Part shown: positions 1 through 7,426 of the stretch, in pieces
Numbering within the stretch: the first letter of the stretch is position 1
Layout of the letters: each line of letters starts with the position of its first letter
Source of the DNA: Thermosipho ferrireducens
GTDB taxonomy: Bacteria > Thermotogota > Thermotogae > Thermotogales > Fervidobacteriaceae
Assembly (NCBI RefSeq): GCF_017358165.1
Contig: NZ_CP071446.1
Span: 620,001-684,000 of the forward strand
Reading direction: 5' to 3'
Length of the DNA: 64,000 nt
Program-made: the position numbers and the translations under genes
Notes under the pieces: model-generated
Told to the model about the DNA's origin: nothing
The model's input: only the letters and a program-made list of their open reading frames with translations
Databases searched by the model: none

Positions 1-177
1 TTGGATTGATGAATTTTGATAACGAAATTATATGTTTTTTTGGTGAGACGATTTTTTTGAGAAAAGATGGTTTTTGTAGCATCAAAATGTTAAATGTATC
101 GTTTTGAAAGAAACCGCATATTATAATGTAATAATTGGTTTTAATTATGTTTAATTATAATAATTTGAATATTTTGA

Positions 178-197
178 ATATAACACATATGTTATAT
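178..197. promoter_or_regulatory. Putative operator of the toxin-antitoxin-chaperone operon
   Basis: A perfect 8-4-8 inverted repeat, ATATAACA-CATA-TGTTATAT, lies 14 bp before the first start codon of the module. Possible -10 boxes (TATAAT) sit at 156-161 and 195-200, so a bound protein would block transcription or initiation. HigA-type antitoxins usually repress their own promoter through such palindromes; that this is the HigA site here is inferred. Confidence 0.5.
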
Positions 198-211
198 AAT
201 AAGGAGGAGTT

Positions 212-292
212 ATGGGGTATATAAGATACTTTCCAGATGATGAATCCTCTGCTACAAGAAGATTGAAAACGCTGATAGAAAAAAATAAATAA
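212..292 (+). CDS. Short ORF, likely N-terminal part of the frameshifted HigB-like toxin
   Basis: A 26-codon reading frame starting MGYIRYFPDDES, preceded by the best ribosome-binding site of the locus (AAGGAGGAG, 201-209). Gp49/HigB-type toxins begin with a short strand of this kind followed by a helix, which the next ORF (297-611) lacks. A run of seven A (279-285) lies near its end. A +1 shift, or loss of one A, in that run fuses this frame to 297-611 through the residues INKN and gives a continuous protein of about 130 residues. I therefore read it as the 5' part of the toxin gene, not as a separate peptide. Whether the shift is a real mutation, a sequencing error or programmed slippage cannot be decided here. 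Confidence 0.5.
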   Translation: MGYIRYFPDDESSATRRLKTLIEKNK

Positions 293-296
293 GAAT

Positions 297-611
297 ATGT
301 ATAGAAAATTAAAAGCCAAACTTTTTCAACTGGACAAAATAGGTGCAGACATTGTATACACAATTTTAGAAGAAGAGCAGTGCTTGAGTCATAAAAATAA
401 GACGATTGTAAGATTAGGAGACAATTTTTATGAATTACGTATACCAAAGCAGAGTAAAGAAGGTGTGTTTAGAGTTTATTTTACAATATTTCCAGATAAT
501 GAAAGGATAATGATTCTTGATGCAGAGTATAAGACTGAAAAAGAACCCAAAAGATTAAAAGCTGCACAAAACAAATTAGAAAGATTAATAAAGGAGGTTG
601 GTTGGAAATGA
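297..611 (+). CDS. higB: HigB-like (phage Gp49 family, RelE superfamily) toxin, apparently 5'-frameshifted
   Basis: A 104-residue open part with the hallmarks of the Gp49/HigB branch of RelE-type mRNA interferases: the strand LGDNFYELRI, the core VFRVYFTIF, then a charged segment YKTEKEPKR and a C-terminal helix. These proteins cleave mRNA on the ribosome. No ribosome-binding site precedes the ATG at 297, and the family's N-terminal strand is missing but is encoded in another frame just upstream (212-292), across an A7 run. The gene overlaps the antitoxin start by 4 nt. It may be an inactivated toxin, or may be expressed by slippage in the A7 run. The family call is firm; activity is unknown. 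Confidence 0.7.
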   Translation: MYRKLKAKLFQLDKIGADIVYTILEEEQCLSHKNKTIVRLGDNFYELRIPKQSKEGVFRVYFTIFPDNERIMILDAEYKTEKEPKRLKAAQNKLERLIKEVGWK

Positions 612-994
612 GAAAATTAAAAGAGTTAATTGAAAATGATGAATTAGACAAATTTGAATTGAGAGCCTTTGATGAAGATGAAGAATATGAAAATTTTCTT
701 ATAAAGATAGTTTCTCAGATAGTGAAGTTAAGAGTAGAAAAAAGAATTTCACAAAAAGAATTGGCAAAAAAACTTGGAACAAAACAAAGTGCGATTTCAA
801 GGTTCGAGAACTTCAGTTCTAATCCAACTCTTAAGTTTCTTTTCAAAGTGTTGAAAGCTTTAGATGCGGAAATTGAGATAACCGATAAGAGCAAGGGATA
901 TGAGAAATATAATATTGTGATTAATGACAAAGAAAGTAACTTTGAAAGATATTATGTAGATTCCATAGAAAAAGTGTGGGAAAGAGTATCATGA
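608..994 (+). CDS. higA: HigA-like XRE-family antitoxin, probably chaperone-addicted
   Basis: A 128-residue protein. Residues about 44-90 form a lambda-repressor-type helix-turn-helix (SQKELAKKLGTKQSAIS is the recognition region). A TTG at 602 is possible, but AAGGAGG at 591-597 fits ATG 608 better. About 35 residues rich in aromatics (YEKYNIVI, FERYYVD, VWERV) follow the DNA-binding domain. In known toxin-antitoxin-chaperone systems such as Mycobacterium tuberculosis Rv1955-1957, the antitoxin carries a C-terminal chaperone-addiction segment of this kind; the equivalence here is inferred. Its stop overlaps the next gene as ATGA. It would neutralise the HigB-like toxin and repress the operon. 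Confidence 0.8.
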   Translation: MRKLKELIENDELDKFELRAFDEDEEYENFLIKIVSQIVKLRVEKRISQKELAKKLGTKQSAISRFENFSSNPTLKFLFKVLKALDAEIEITDKSKGYEKYNIVINDKESNFERYYVDSIEKVWERVS

Positions 995-1446
995 TGAAAG
1001 CTCAAAAAAGTATTCTTGAATTTTTGGATTACAGGATTACAAAGTTTGAATATATCAACGCATCATTTAAAGAAATTAAAAACATTAATTATGAAGTATT
1101 GATTAATACTAAAATTGGAAAACCTGTATTAGAAGATAAGAGTAATAAATATTTAAGTCGATTAGATTTAGATATACAGATAAAAGGGAAAAGCGGTAGA
1201 ACTGTTCCTGTAAAAGTAAAGTGTTCAATATCTGGACTTTTTAGCGCTTCTACGGAAATAAATGAAGAGGAATTTTTGAAGCTTTGCTCCACAAGTGGAT
1301 TTGCAAACTTGATAATGATTTCAAGAAGTGTGATTATTTCTTTTACTTCGCAGACAGGGAACAAACCTATTGTGTTGCCATTAATAAATCTTTTGAAAAC
1401 GTATGAAAAACGTTTCAAAGAAGGGAATATTAAAAAGGGAGATTAG
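991..1446 (+). CDS. SecB-like chaperone of a toxin-antitoxin-chaperone module
   Basis: A 151-residue protein with a SecB-like layout: strands around LDLDIQI and VKVKCSISGLF, then a long helical part with TSGFANLIMISRSVIISFTSQTG and the terminal VLPLIN. The last element matches the SecB pattern of G-x-L-x-P-Y-x-R followed by LPPxN in degenerate form. Thermotogota are not known for a canonical SecB, and the gene is translationally coupled (ATGA) to an XRE antitoxin, so a dedicated antitoxin chaperone is the natural reading. The last codon and the TAG stop (GGA GAT TAG CGAG) coincide with the first unit of the R2 repeat, so the original C-terminus may have been altered. Confidence 0.7.
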   Translation: MMKAQKSILEFLDYRITKFEYINASFKEIKNINYEVLINTKIGKPVLEDKSNKYLSRLDLDIQIKGKSGRTVPVKVKCSISGLFSASTEINEEEFLKLCSTSGFANLIMISRSVIISFTSQTGNKPIVLPLINLLKTYEKRFKEGNIKKGD

Positions 1447-2295
1447 CGAGGTCAGTAAAGAAATAAGATCCCTCGTCATTACATTCCTCGGGATGACATT
1501 CCCCTTTTTTGTCATTCTGAGCCCGTAGGGCGAAGAATCTTTCTTTTCTTTGTCATTCTGAGGAGTGAAACGACGAAGAATCTTAAAATAACAATATTGG
1601 CGAGGTTAGCGAGGTTGGCGAGGTTAGCGAGTGTTGGTAAAATAAGATCCTTCGTCGCTGGCACTTCTCAGGATGACATCCCCCTCACATTCGCACGGAA
1701 TGACAAAAAATGAAGAATAAGGAATAGATTCCTCACGTGCGTTCGGAACGGCAAGGAATAAGATCCCTCGTCATTACATTCCTCGGGATGACAAGAAAAA
1801 GGGATCATTCCTGAGAGCGAGAAGGCGAGGAATTTCCCCCTCCGTGTCATTCCGAGGAGCGCATGTGACGAGGAATCTTACCCCCACTCATGTCATTCCG
1901 AACCCGAAGGGTGAGGAATCTTATAATTAGCGAGATTGGCGAGATTAGTAAAAAAAATAAGATTCCTCGCTTTGCTCGGAATGACAGGGAGTAAGATCCT
2001 TAAGTTTATAACCTCGACACCGTCGACAAGCTCGACAAATTTCGACAGCCTTCGACAGATGTGAGAAATTGGCGAGATTAGCGAGAGTTGGCGAGGTTAG
2101 TAAAAAAACAAGATTCCTCACGTTCGTTCGGAATGACAAAAAACAGCAAGGTTAGCAAGGCCTGTCCTGAGGAGTGAAACGACGAAGGATCTTGTATTAG
2201 CGAGATTAGCGAGGTTTCTCCCCATTTATGTCATTCTGAGCCCATAGGGTGAAGAATCTTATTTTGGCGAGTGTTGGCGAGGTTAGTGAGGTAAG
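1440..2295. repeat. R1/R2 interspersed repeat array, largest in the window
   Basis: About 850 bp with no gene. It contains many R1 hairpin units in both orientations; examples are stem pairs 1647-1651/1670-1674 (ATCCT/AGGAT), 1763-1767/1785-1789 (ATCCC/GGGAT) and 1962-1966/1978-1982 (ATTCC/GGAAT). Runs of R2 units (TTGGCGAGG, TTAGCGAGA) lie between them. At 1892-1985 a reverse R1, an R2 run and a forward R1 form one mirrored module. Apparent ORFs here translate to repetitive strings such as LANLAN and are not genes. Confidence 0.9.
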
Positions 2296-2387
2296 ATTTG
2301 GGAAAGCATGCTCCTAAGTTTTTAACAATTTTGTCAATTTTTAGTAGTATAATTAAGTTGCCAGATTTAAACAGGGAGGGGTTAAGT

Positions 2388-3329
2388 ATGAAAAAGTTGT
2401 TAGTTGTGTTTGCGGTATTGTTTGTTTCTATTGCGATTTTTGCAGCTGACTTTTATGTTGTAAAGGCTGGGGATACTTTAAGTAAGATAGCAAATGAAAC
2501 GGGCCTTAGTGTTGAAGAACTTGTTAAATATAACAATATTGAAAATCCTGATTTGATTGTTGTTGGTCAAAAGCTCAGACTTAAACCAGCATACACTCAA
2601 AAAGATCTGAATGAGCAGCTTGTAATGGCTACTCTCTGGTATCAAACTTCTGGTGAAATGAGAGCGTTGGCGTATCAGGCCTTCAATTTTGCGAAGATGC
2701 TCTTTGATGCAGATCTTAAGAACTATCCAGATGAAACGAAAACGCGTGCTGTAATCGTTGATATTGATGAAACAGTATTAAACAATAGTCCATACGATGC
2801 TGGACACATAGGAACAGAATACGCATATCCTTATGGATGGACAGAATGGTGCGAAGCACGGGAAGCAAAACCATTACCAGGAGCAGTAGAATTTCTCAAA
2901 TATGTTGCAGAAAAAGGTGGAGAGGTATTCTATATTTCTAACAGAAAAGAGAAGGTAAAACAAGCGACTATTGATAATTTGAAAAAGTTTGGATTCCCAT
3001 TTGCCGATGAAAAACATGTTTTGTTAAGAACTACAACTTCTGATAAAGAGCCAAGAAGACAACTTGTTGCAAAAGATTATAAAATTGTTCTTTTGATGGG
3101 AGACAATTTAAATGACTTTACATCAGTTTTTAGACACAAAGGAGTAGACGAAAGAAATGCGCTTGTTGAGCAAATGAAAGAAAAATGGGGAACAAAGTTC
3201 ATTGTGCTGCCAAATCCAATTTATGGCGATTGGGAAGGAGCAGTTTACAATGGAAATTGGGGCTTAAGTCCTGAAGAAAAGAATAAGGTTAGGAAAGAGC
3301 ATCTGATAAGATGGGAAAAAGAAGAATAA
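2388..3329 (+). CDS. Exported HAD-family acid phosphatase / 5'-nucleotidase with LysM domain
   Basis: A 313-residue protein. Residues 1-20 are a signal peptide with cleavage near AIFA-AD. A LysM peptidoglycan-binding domain spans about 22-66 ([13 protein letters not shown] ... VVGQKLRL). The rest is a class-B/e(P4)-type acid phosphatase: nucleophile motif DIDETVLNN (Asp125, Asp127), Ser184 in YISNR, and the acidic loop MGDNLNDF (237-244). It would act outside the cytoplasmic membrane, removing phosphate from nucleotides or similar monoesters while held on the cell wall. The start is chosen because GGGAGGG (2374-2380) sits 7 bp before ATG 2388 and this start yields a signal peptide. A TATAAT is at 2348-2353. 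A strong terminator follows. Confidence 0.88.
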   Translation: MKKLLVVFAVLFVSIAIFAADFYVVKAGDTLSKIANETGLSVEELVKYNNIENPDLIVVGQKLRLKPAYTQKDLNEQLVMATLWYQTSGEMRALAYQAFNFAKMLFDADLKNYPDETKTRAVIVDIDETVLNNSPYDAGHIGTEYAYPYGWTEWCEAREAKPLPGAVEFLKYVAEKGGEVFYISNRKEKVKQATIDNLKKFGFPFADEKHVLLRTTTSDKEPRRQLVAKDYKIVLLMGDNLNDFTSVFRHKGVDERNALVEQMKEKWGTKFIVLPNPIYGDWEGAVYNGNWGLSPEEKNKVRKEHLIRWEKEE

Positions 3330-3363
3330 AATGATAAATACTATAATTAGTGATATACCAGAT

Positions 3364-3394
3364 AAAGAGAGGGATAAAATCCCTCTCTTTTTTT
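3364..3394 (+). terminator. Rho-independent terminator of the phosphatase gene
   Basis: AAAGAGAGGGA (3364-3374) pairs with TCCCTCTCTTT (3380-3390) over a 5-nt loop and is followed by a T run to 3394. Confidence 0.9.
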
Positions 3395-3645
3395 GTCATT
3401 TTGAGGAGTGAAACAACGAAGAATCTTGTATTAGCGAGGTTGGCGAGGTTTCTCCCCATTTATGTCATTCTGAGCCCATAGGGTGAGGAATCTTATTTTG
3501 GCGAGTGTTGGCGAGATTAGCGAGGTTGGTAAAATAAGATCCTTCGTCGCTGGCGCTCCTCAGGATGACAGAGAAGAAAGATCCCTTGTCACTGTGTTCC
3601 TCGGGATGACAGGAAAGGGGGGGATGACAAAATAAGGAGAATCTT
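3393..3645. repeat. R1/R2 repeat array
   Basis: It begins directly at the T run of the preceding terminator with a reverse R1 copy, then R2 units (3430-3450 and 3498-3530), then forward R1 copies of the ATCCT/AGGAT and ATCCC/GGGAT classes. No gene is seen. The array fills the space between the phosphatase terminator and the convergent GNAT remnant. Confidence 0.88.
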
Positions 3646-3660
3646 CCCAACTTTTATGTC

Positions 3661-3888
3661 TTACAAATCTATTTCAAATAGTACACCTTTTTCGGCAAAT
3701 CCTAAACTTTTATAAAAATTTTTGGCATTGATGTTTGACTTTTCTGTGCTTACTTCTATTTCGCAGCATCCTATTTTTTTACATTCTTTAATAACTGCCT
3801 CTATTAATTTTTTACCTATTCCTCTATTTCTATAAGGTTTTGAGATTATTATTTCATCAATTAAAGCAGATAGCGCGTGGGGGTTGAT
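3661..3888 (-). pseudogene. C-terminal half of a GNAT acetyltransferase, joined to the MATE stop codon
   Basis: Immediately after the MATE stop codon, and in the same frame, 75 sense codons follow before TAA at 3661-3663. They encode the acetyl-CoA-binding part of a GNAT N-acetyltransferase: motif A with PYRNRGIGKKLIEAVI, then motif B with NAKNFYKSLGFAEKG and a final strand LFEIDL. The N-terminal half, any start codon and any ribosome-binding site are absent. The simplest explanation is a deletion that removed the MATE-GNAT spacer and the GNAT 5' half. Read-through of the MATE UAA would give a MATE-GNAT fusion, but nothing suggests that happens. Confidence 0.75.
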
Positions 3889-5226
3889 TTATATACCTTC
3901 TACTACATTTTTTATCCACTTTTTACTTTTATATCTCCAGAGTAATATTGCTGCTTTTGTTAATTCGTCTGACATTGTAAATAAATACACCAGCGGGAAA
4001 TTCAATTTTAATACCAGACCTGAAAGAACGGCAAGTGGAACTCCTAAAAGCCACAAAGTGGAAGCTTCAAGAGCGAATGAGAATCTTGTATCACCACCAG
4101 CTCTGAGGAATCCTACGATATTTACACCGTTAAAAACTTTAATGGGAATGAATCCCATTGATATTGTCATAGTAATTCTAACCAGGTTTTTGATATCGTT
4201 TGATACGTCGAAAAGGTTAACAGCATATAAGGTAACGATAACTGTAATTGTTCCGGCAATTACCGCTACAAGTTCTGCAAGTTTCAAAATTTTTTTGGAT
4301 ATTTCATATGCTTTTTCGTATTGAGATGCCCCGAGAATGTTACCGACTATGACTGATGCGGCGGAAGCTACTGAAAAGGTGAATGAAAATGCAAAACCTT
4401 CGATTGTTCCCATGATATTTCTTGCAGCTATAACCTGAGTGCTCATGTGCGCGTACACAACAGAGTACATTGTCATTCCAAAAGACCATGCAAATTCGTT
4501 CCCAACTGTAGGAAGTGTGTAATGAAAATATCGTTTTATGAAATTTTTGTTTATTTTCCTTACGTGCGATATGTTGAATCGTCCTGGTAATCTTCTTATT
4601 TCAATAATTATCAGGAGTGAAGTAAGGCCTATAATTCTTGCTATAAGTGTTCCCCACGCAGCTCCAATCACTTCTAATCTTGGAAATCCGAGTTTTCCAA
4701 ATATGAGTACGTAATTGAAAAAGACGTTTGCAGATAGCTCAACAATAGACGTGTACATAGGAATAATCGCCTTTTCCACACTTCGAAGAGCAAAAGAGAA
4801 AACCATGGTTATTGCAAACACAGGATAGGAAAACGCTACTATTTTTAAATAACTGATGCCAGATGATATAACTTCTGGATCAGGTGAATAAAACCTCATT
4901 ACAAATTGTGGAGCAAAAAAACTCAATCCAAAGAATACGAAAGAAAATCCAAGAGCAGAAATAACGGTAAGTGCAGATGCTCTTGCTAAACCATCTTCAT
5001 CTTTCTTTCCCCAGAATTGGGCAAAAAATATTGCACCTCCAGATACAAGTCCGAACAAAACAAGATTATACAAAAAGAAAAACTGGTTTGAAAGTCCAAC
5101 AGCGGCAATAGGAATTTCTCCTAATTTTCCTATCATGACCGTGTCAACAAAGTTTACACTTGTAAAAAGAAATTGCTGAAAAGCTATGGGTAATGCTATT
5201 TTAAAGATTTTTCGATATATTCCCAC
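3889..5226 (-). CDS. MATE-family multidrug/Na+ antiporter
   Basis: A 445-residue, 12-helix membrane protein of the MATE (NorM/DinF-like) type. It starts GIYRKIFKIALPIAFQQFLF and carries the family pattern FVDTVMIGKLGEIPIAAVGLSNQ in helices 1-2 and the repeat-two equivalent RAGGDTRFSF late in the protein. These proteins exchange organic cations or drugs for Na+ or H+. The longer reading frame begins at 5298, but GGAGGT on the minus strand sits 7-8 nt before GTG 5226, and that start gives the normal family length. Downstream it runs directly into a broken GNAT gene, which suggests a former drug-resistance pair. Confidence 0.9.
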   Translation of the reverse strand: MGIYRKIFKIALPIAFQQFLFTSVNFVDTVMIGKLGEIPIAAVGLSNQFFFLYNLVLFGLVSGGAIFFAQFWGKKDEDGLARASALTVISALGFSFVFFGLSFFAPQFVMRFYSPDPEVISSGISYLKIVAFSYPVFAITMVFSFALRSVEKAIIPMYTSIVELSANVFFNYVLIFGKLGFPRLEVIGAAWGTLIARIIGLTSLLIIIEIRRLPGRFNISHVRKINKNFIKRYFHYTLPTVGNEFAWSFGMTMYSVVYAHMSTQVIAARNIMGTIEGFAFSFTFSVASAASVIVGNILGASQYEKAYEISKKILKLAELVAVIAGTITVIVTLYAVNLFDVSNDIKNLVRITMTISMGFIPIKVFNGVNIVGFLRAGGDTRFSFALEASTLWLLGVPLAVLSGLVLKLNFPLVYLFTMSDELTKAAILLWRYKSKKWIKNVVEGI

Positions 5227-5299
5227 AATAATTACCTCCATAACTTCAAACAGTTCGCATTTGAAACTAATTTTATCATAAAAAATAGGATACCACAAA

Positions 5300-5712
5300 G
5301 ATTAGCGAGAGTTAGTAAAAAAGATCCCTCGTCACTTTGTTCCTCGGGATGACAGGAGAGAAATATTCCTCGGGATGACATTCTTTTTTGTCATTCTGAG
5401 CCCGTAGGGCGAAGAATCTTATAATTAACAAGATTGGCGAGGTTAGCGAGAGTTGGTAAAAAAACAAGATTCCTCACGTTCGTTCGGAATGACAATAAGG
5501 AATAAGATCCTTCGTCGCTGGCGCTCCTCAGGATGACATCCTCCTCACATTCGCTCGGAATGACAAAAAATGAAGAATAAAGAATAAGATCCCTCGCATA
5601 CGCTCGGGATGACACTCTCTTTTTATGTCATTCCGAATCCGAAGGGTGAGGAATCTTACCCCCACTCATGTCATTCCGAACCCGAAGGGTGAGGAATCTT
5701 GTATTTAGCGAG
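5300..5712. repeat. R1/R2 repeat array
   Basis: About 400 bp between the MATE gene and the AAA ATPase promoter, made of forward R1 copies (ATCCC/GGGAT, ATTCC/GGAAT and ATCCT/AGGAT classes), R2 units around 5428-5455, and two near-identical reverse R1 copies in a row (about 5625-5657 and 5668-5701). The tandem pair suggests local duplication of a unit. There is no gene. Confidence 0.88.
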
Positions 5713-5735
5713 TTTACAAAAAGCTTTTTTCTGTT

Positions 5736-5799
5736 TTGTTTGAGGTTTTATTTTGTGGTATAATATTACTAACTTACGAGTTACTTACTTATAAGTTAG
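5736..5799 (+). promoter_or_regulatory. Promoter and palindromic operator of the AAA ATPase gene
   Basis: TTGTTT (5736-5741), a 17-bp spacer and a perfect -10 TATAAT (5759-5764). Just downstream, over the expected transcription start, is an inverted repeat CTAACTTA (5769-5776) / TAAGTTAG (5792-5799) separated by 15 bp. The placement suggests repression by a dimeric regulator; the regulator is unknown. Confidence 0.6.
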
Positions 5800-5828
5800 C
5801 TATTAATGAGTATATATGAGGTGATAAT

Positions 5829-7223
5829 ATGTTTGTAGGTAGGGAAAATGAACTGGAAAGTTTGAATAAGTTGTATAAAGATAATGAATTTCAATTTGTT
5901 GTTGTGTACGGTCGAAGACGAGTTGGAAAAACTACTTTGCTTTTAGAATTTTGCAAAGAAAAACCCTGTATTTTTTTTGTAGCTGATGAATCTGTAGACA
6001 GTATAGCTTTGGAGAAATTTTCAAAAGAAGTTTTTTCGTATTTTCATTTAAATGGCTTGAGAGGTTTTCAATCATGGGAAGAGGCGTTTTATTTTTTGGG
6101 TGAAAGGTCAAAAAAAGAAAGATTGGTAGTAGTAATTGATGAATTTCAATATCTTGTAAATTCCAATAAAAGTATACCATCTATTTTGCAAAAATTGATA
6201 GATCACCATTTGAAAAATACTAAGTTGTTTTTGATTGTTTGTGGTTCATATGTAAGTTTTATGGAAAAAGAGGTATTGGGTCATGAAAGTCCATTGTATG
6301 GGAGAAGAACAGCACAGTTTGAAATTGCTCCATTTGATTTTTTTGATAGTCGAAGCTTTTTCCCAGAATATAATTTGGAAGAACAAGTTATTACTTATGG
6401 AATTTTAGGAGGAACACCTCAATATCTGGTAAGTTTTAACGGAAAATTAGATGTATTTGAAAACGTAAAACAGAGAATTTTAAGTAAATCGTCTTATTTA
6501 TATGAAGAACCGAGATTTTTGTTGCGTGAAGAATTAAGAGAACCAATGGTATACAATTCTATTTTAGAGGCAATTGCGACGGGAAGAACGAAATTGAACG
6601 AAATTGCTACCAAAATAAGGGTTGATAATGCCAAAGTTTCGAAATATATAACAGTGCTGATTAATTTAAAAATAGTTGAAAAAGTTAAACCAGAACCAAT
6701 AGGGAAAACTGGAAGAAGCAGTGTTTTCAAAATCAAAGATAATTTCTTTAGATTTTGGTATAGATTTATCTTTAAAAACAGAGAATTAATTGAACAAAGA
6801 TTAATAGATAATGTGTTGGAAAAAAAGATTAAACCATTTATAAATGATTATTTAGGACTTGTGTTTGAGAATATAGCATTTGAATATTTAAAAAGAATAA
6901 ATGGAAAGGAGAAATTGCCATTTGTTTTTGAAAAAATAGGAAAATGGTGGGGGAATAATCCTATAAAGAAACAGGAAGAAGAGATAGATATAGTTGCTTA
7001 TGATAAGGAAAGTATTATTTTTGGAGAATGTAAGTGGAAAGATGGGATTGTTGATATGTCTGTTATAGAGAAATTAATTGCTAAAAGTGCTTTGTTTGAT
7101 TTTAAAAACAAGTTTTATGTATATTTTTCAAAAAATGGTTTTACAGATGAGGTTGTTAATTTTGCAAAAGCCAGTAAGAATATATTACTATTTAGTTTAA
7201 ACGACTTAATTGATTTTTCTTGA
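5829..7223 (+). CDS. AAA ATPase of the archaeal ATPase/DUF234 family with PD-(D/E)XK-like tail
   Basis: A 464-residue protein beginning MFVGRENELESL, as in this family. Walker A is GRRRVGKT (28-35) and Walker B VVVIDEFQYL (about 101-109, acidic pair D104/E105). A winged-helix region (about 240-300, NEIATKIRVDNAKVSKYITVL) follows, then the DUF234 C-terminal domain. The latter contains EEIDIVAYD ... IIFGECKWKDG (near 385-406), a D-x(n)-E-x-K arrangement typical of PD-(D/E)XK nuclease folds. The family is widespread in archaea and Thermotogota; its role is unresolved and a mobile or defence function has been suspected. It stands alone, between repeat arrays, with its own promoter and palindrome. 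Confidence 0.85.
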   Translation: MFVGRENELESLNKLYKDNEFQFVVVYGRRRVGKTTLLLEFCKEKPCIFFVADESVDSIALEKFSKEVFSYFHLNGLRGFQSWEEAFYFLGERSKKERLVVVIDEFQYLVNSNKSIPSILQKLIDHHLKNTKLFLIVCGSYVSFMEKEVLGHESPLYGRRTAQFEIAPFDFFDSRSFFPEYNLEEQVITYGILGGTPQYLVSFNGKLDVFENVKQRILSKSSYLYEEPRFLLREELREPMVYNSILEAIATGRTKLNEIATKIRVDNAKVSKYITVLINLKIVEKVKPEPIGKTGRSSVFKIKDNFFRFWYRFIFKNRELIEQRLIDNVLEKKIKPFINDYLGLVFENIAFEYLKRINGKEKLPFVFEKIGKWWGNNPIKKQEEEIDIVAYDKESIIFGECKWKDGIVDMSVIEKLIAKSALFDFKNKFYVYFSKNGFTDEVVNFAKASKNILLFSLNDLIDFS

Positions 7224-7237
7224 AAATAGAGAAATTA

Positions 7238-7378
7238 ATTGGCGAGAGTTAGCTCTCCACCCATGTCATTCCGAGGAGCGTTAGTGATGAGGAATCTTAC
7301 CTCCACTCATGTCATTCTGAATCCGAAGGGTGAGGAATCTTGGATTTAGCGATGTTGGCAAGGATTGGCGAGGTTAGA
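7238..7378. repeat. R1/R2 repeat array
   Basis: Two reverse R1 copies (about 7265-7298 and 7309-7340) followed by R2 units (7343-7375), directly abutting the terminator hairpin of the convergent amidohydrolase gene. Confidence 0.85.
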
Positions 7379-7379
7379 A

Positions 7380-7406
7380 AAAAGCCGGTGATTTACACCG
7401 GCTTTT
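7380..7406 (-). terminator. Bidirectional terminator between AAA ATPase and amidohydrolase genes
   Basis: AAAAGCCGGTG (7380-7390) pairs with CACCGGCTTTT (7396-7406) around a 5-nt loop. On the minus strand it ends in a T run and closes the amidohydrolase gene; on the plus strand CTTTT followed by GATTTTT could also serve. Confidence 0.88.
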
Positions 7407-7426
7407 GATTTTTATACGATATAAGC

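Noticed and set aside
1668-2139. ORFs in the repeat arrays (also near 5391-5615, 8664-8922, 17416-17712, 18811-19140, 43817-44035, 44645-44827, 59027-59251, 61188-61382)
   Set aside because: Their translations consist of repeated strings such as LANLAN, SVILRS and RVRNDMGG that come from R1/R2 units; they have no ribosome-binding site and no family similarity.
1440-2295. CRISPR array
   Set aside because: The repeats are in both orientations, imperfect, and the intervening sequence is itself repetitive; there are no unique spacers of constant length and no cas genes in the window.
2322-2353. Complete promoter of the LysM phosphatase gene
   Set aside because: A TATAAT is present at 2348-2353, but the nearest -35-like hexamers give spacers of 11 or 20 bp, so only the -10 is mentioned in the gene entry.
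3884-4324. Plus-strand ORF opposite the MATE gene
   Set aside because: It is antisense to the conserved MATE coding sequence and has no similarity of its own.
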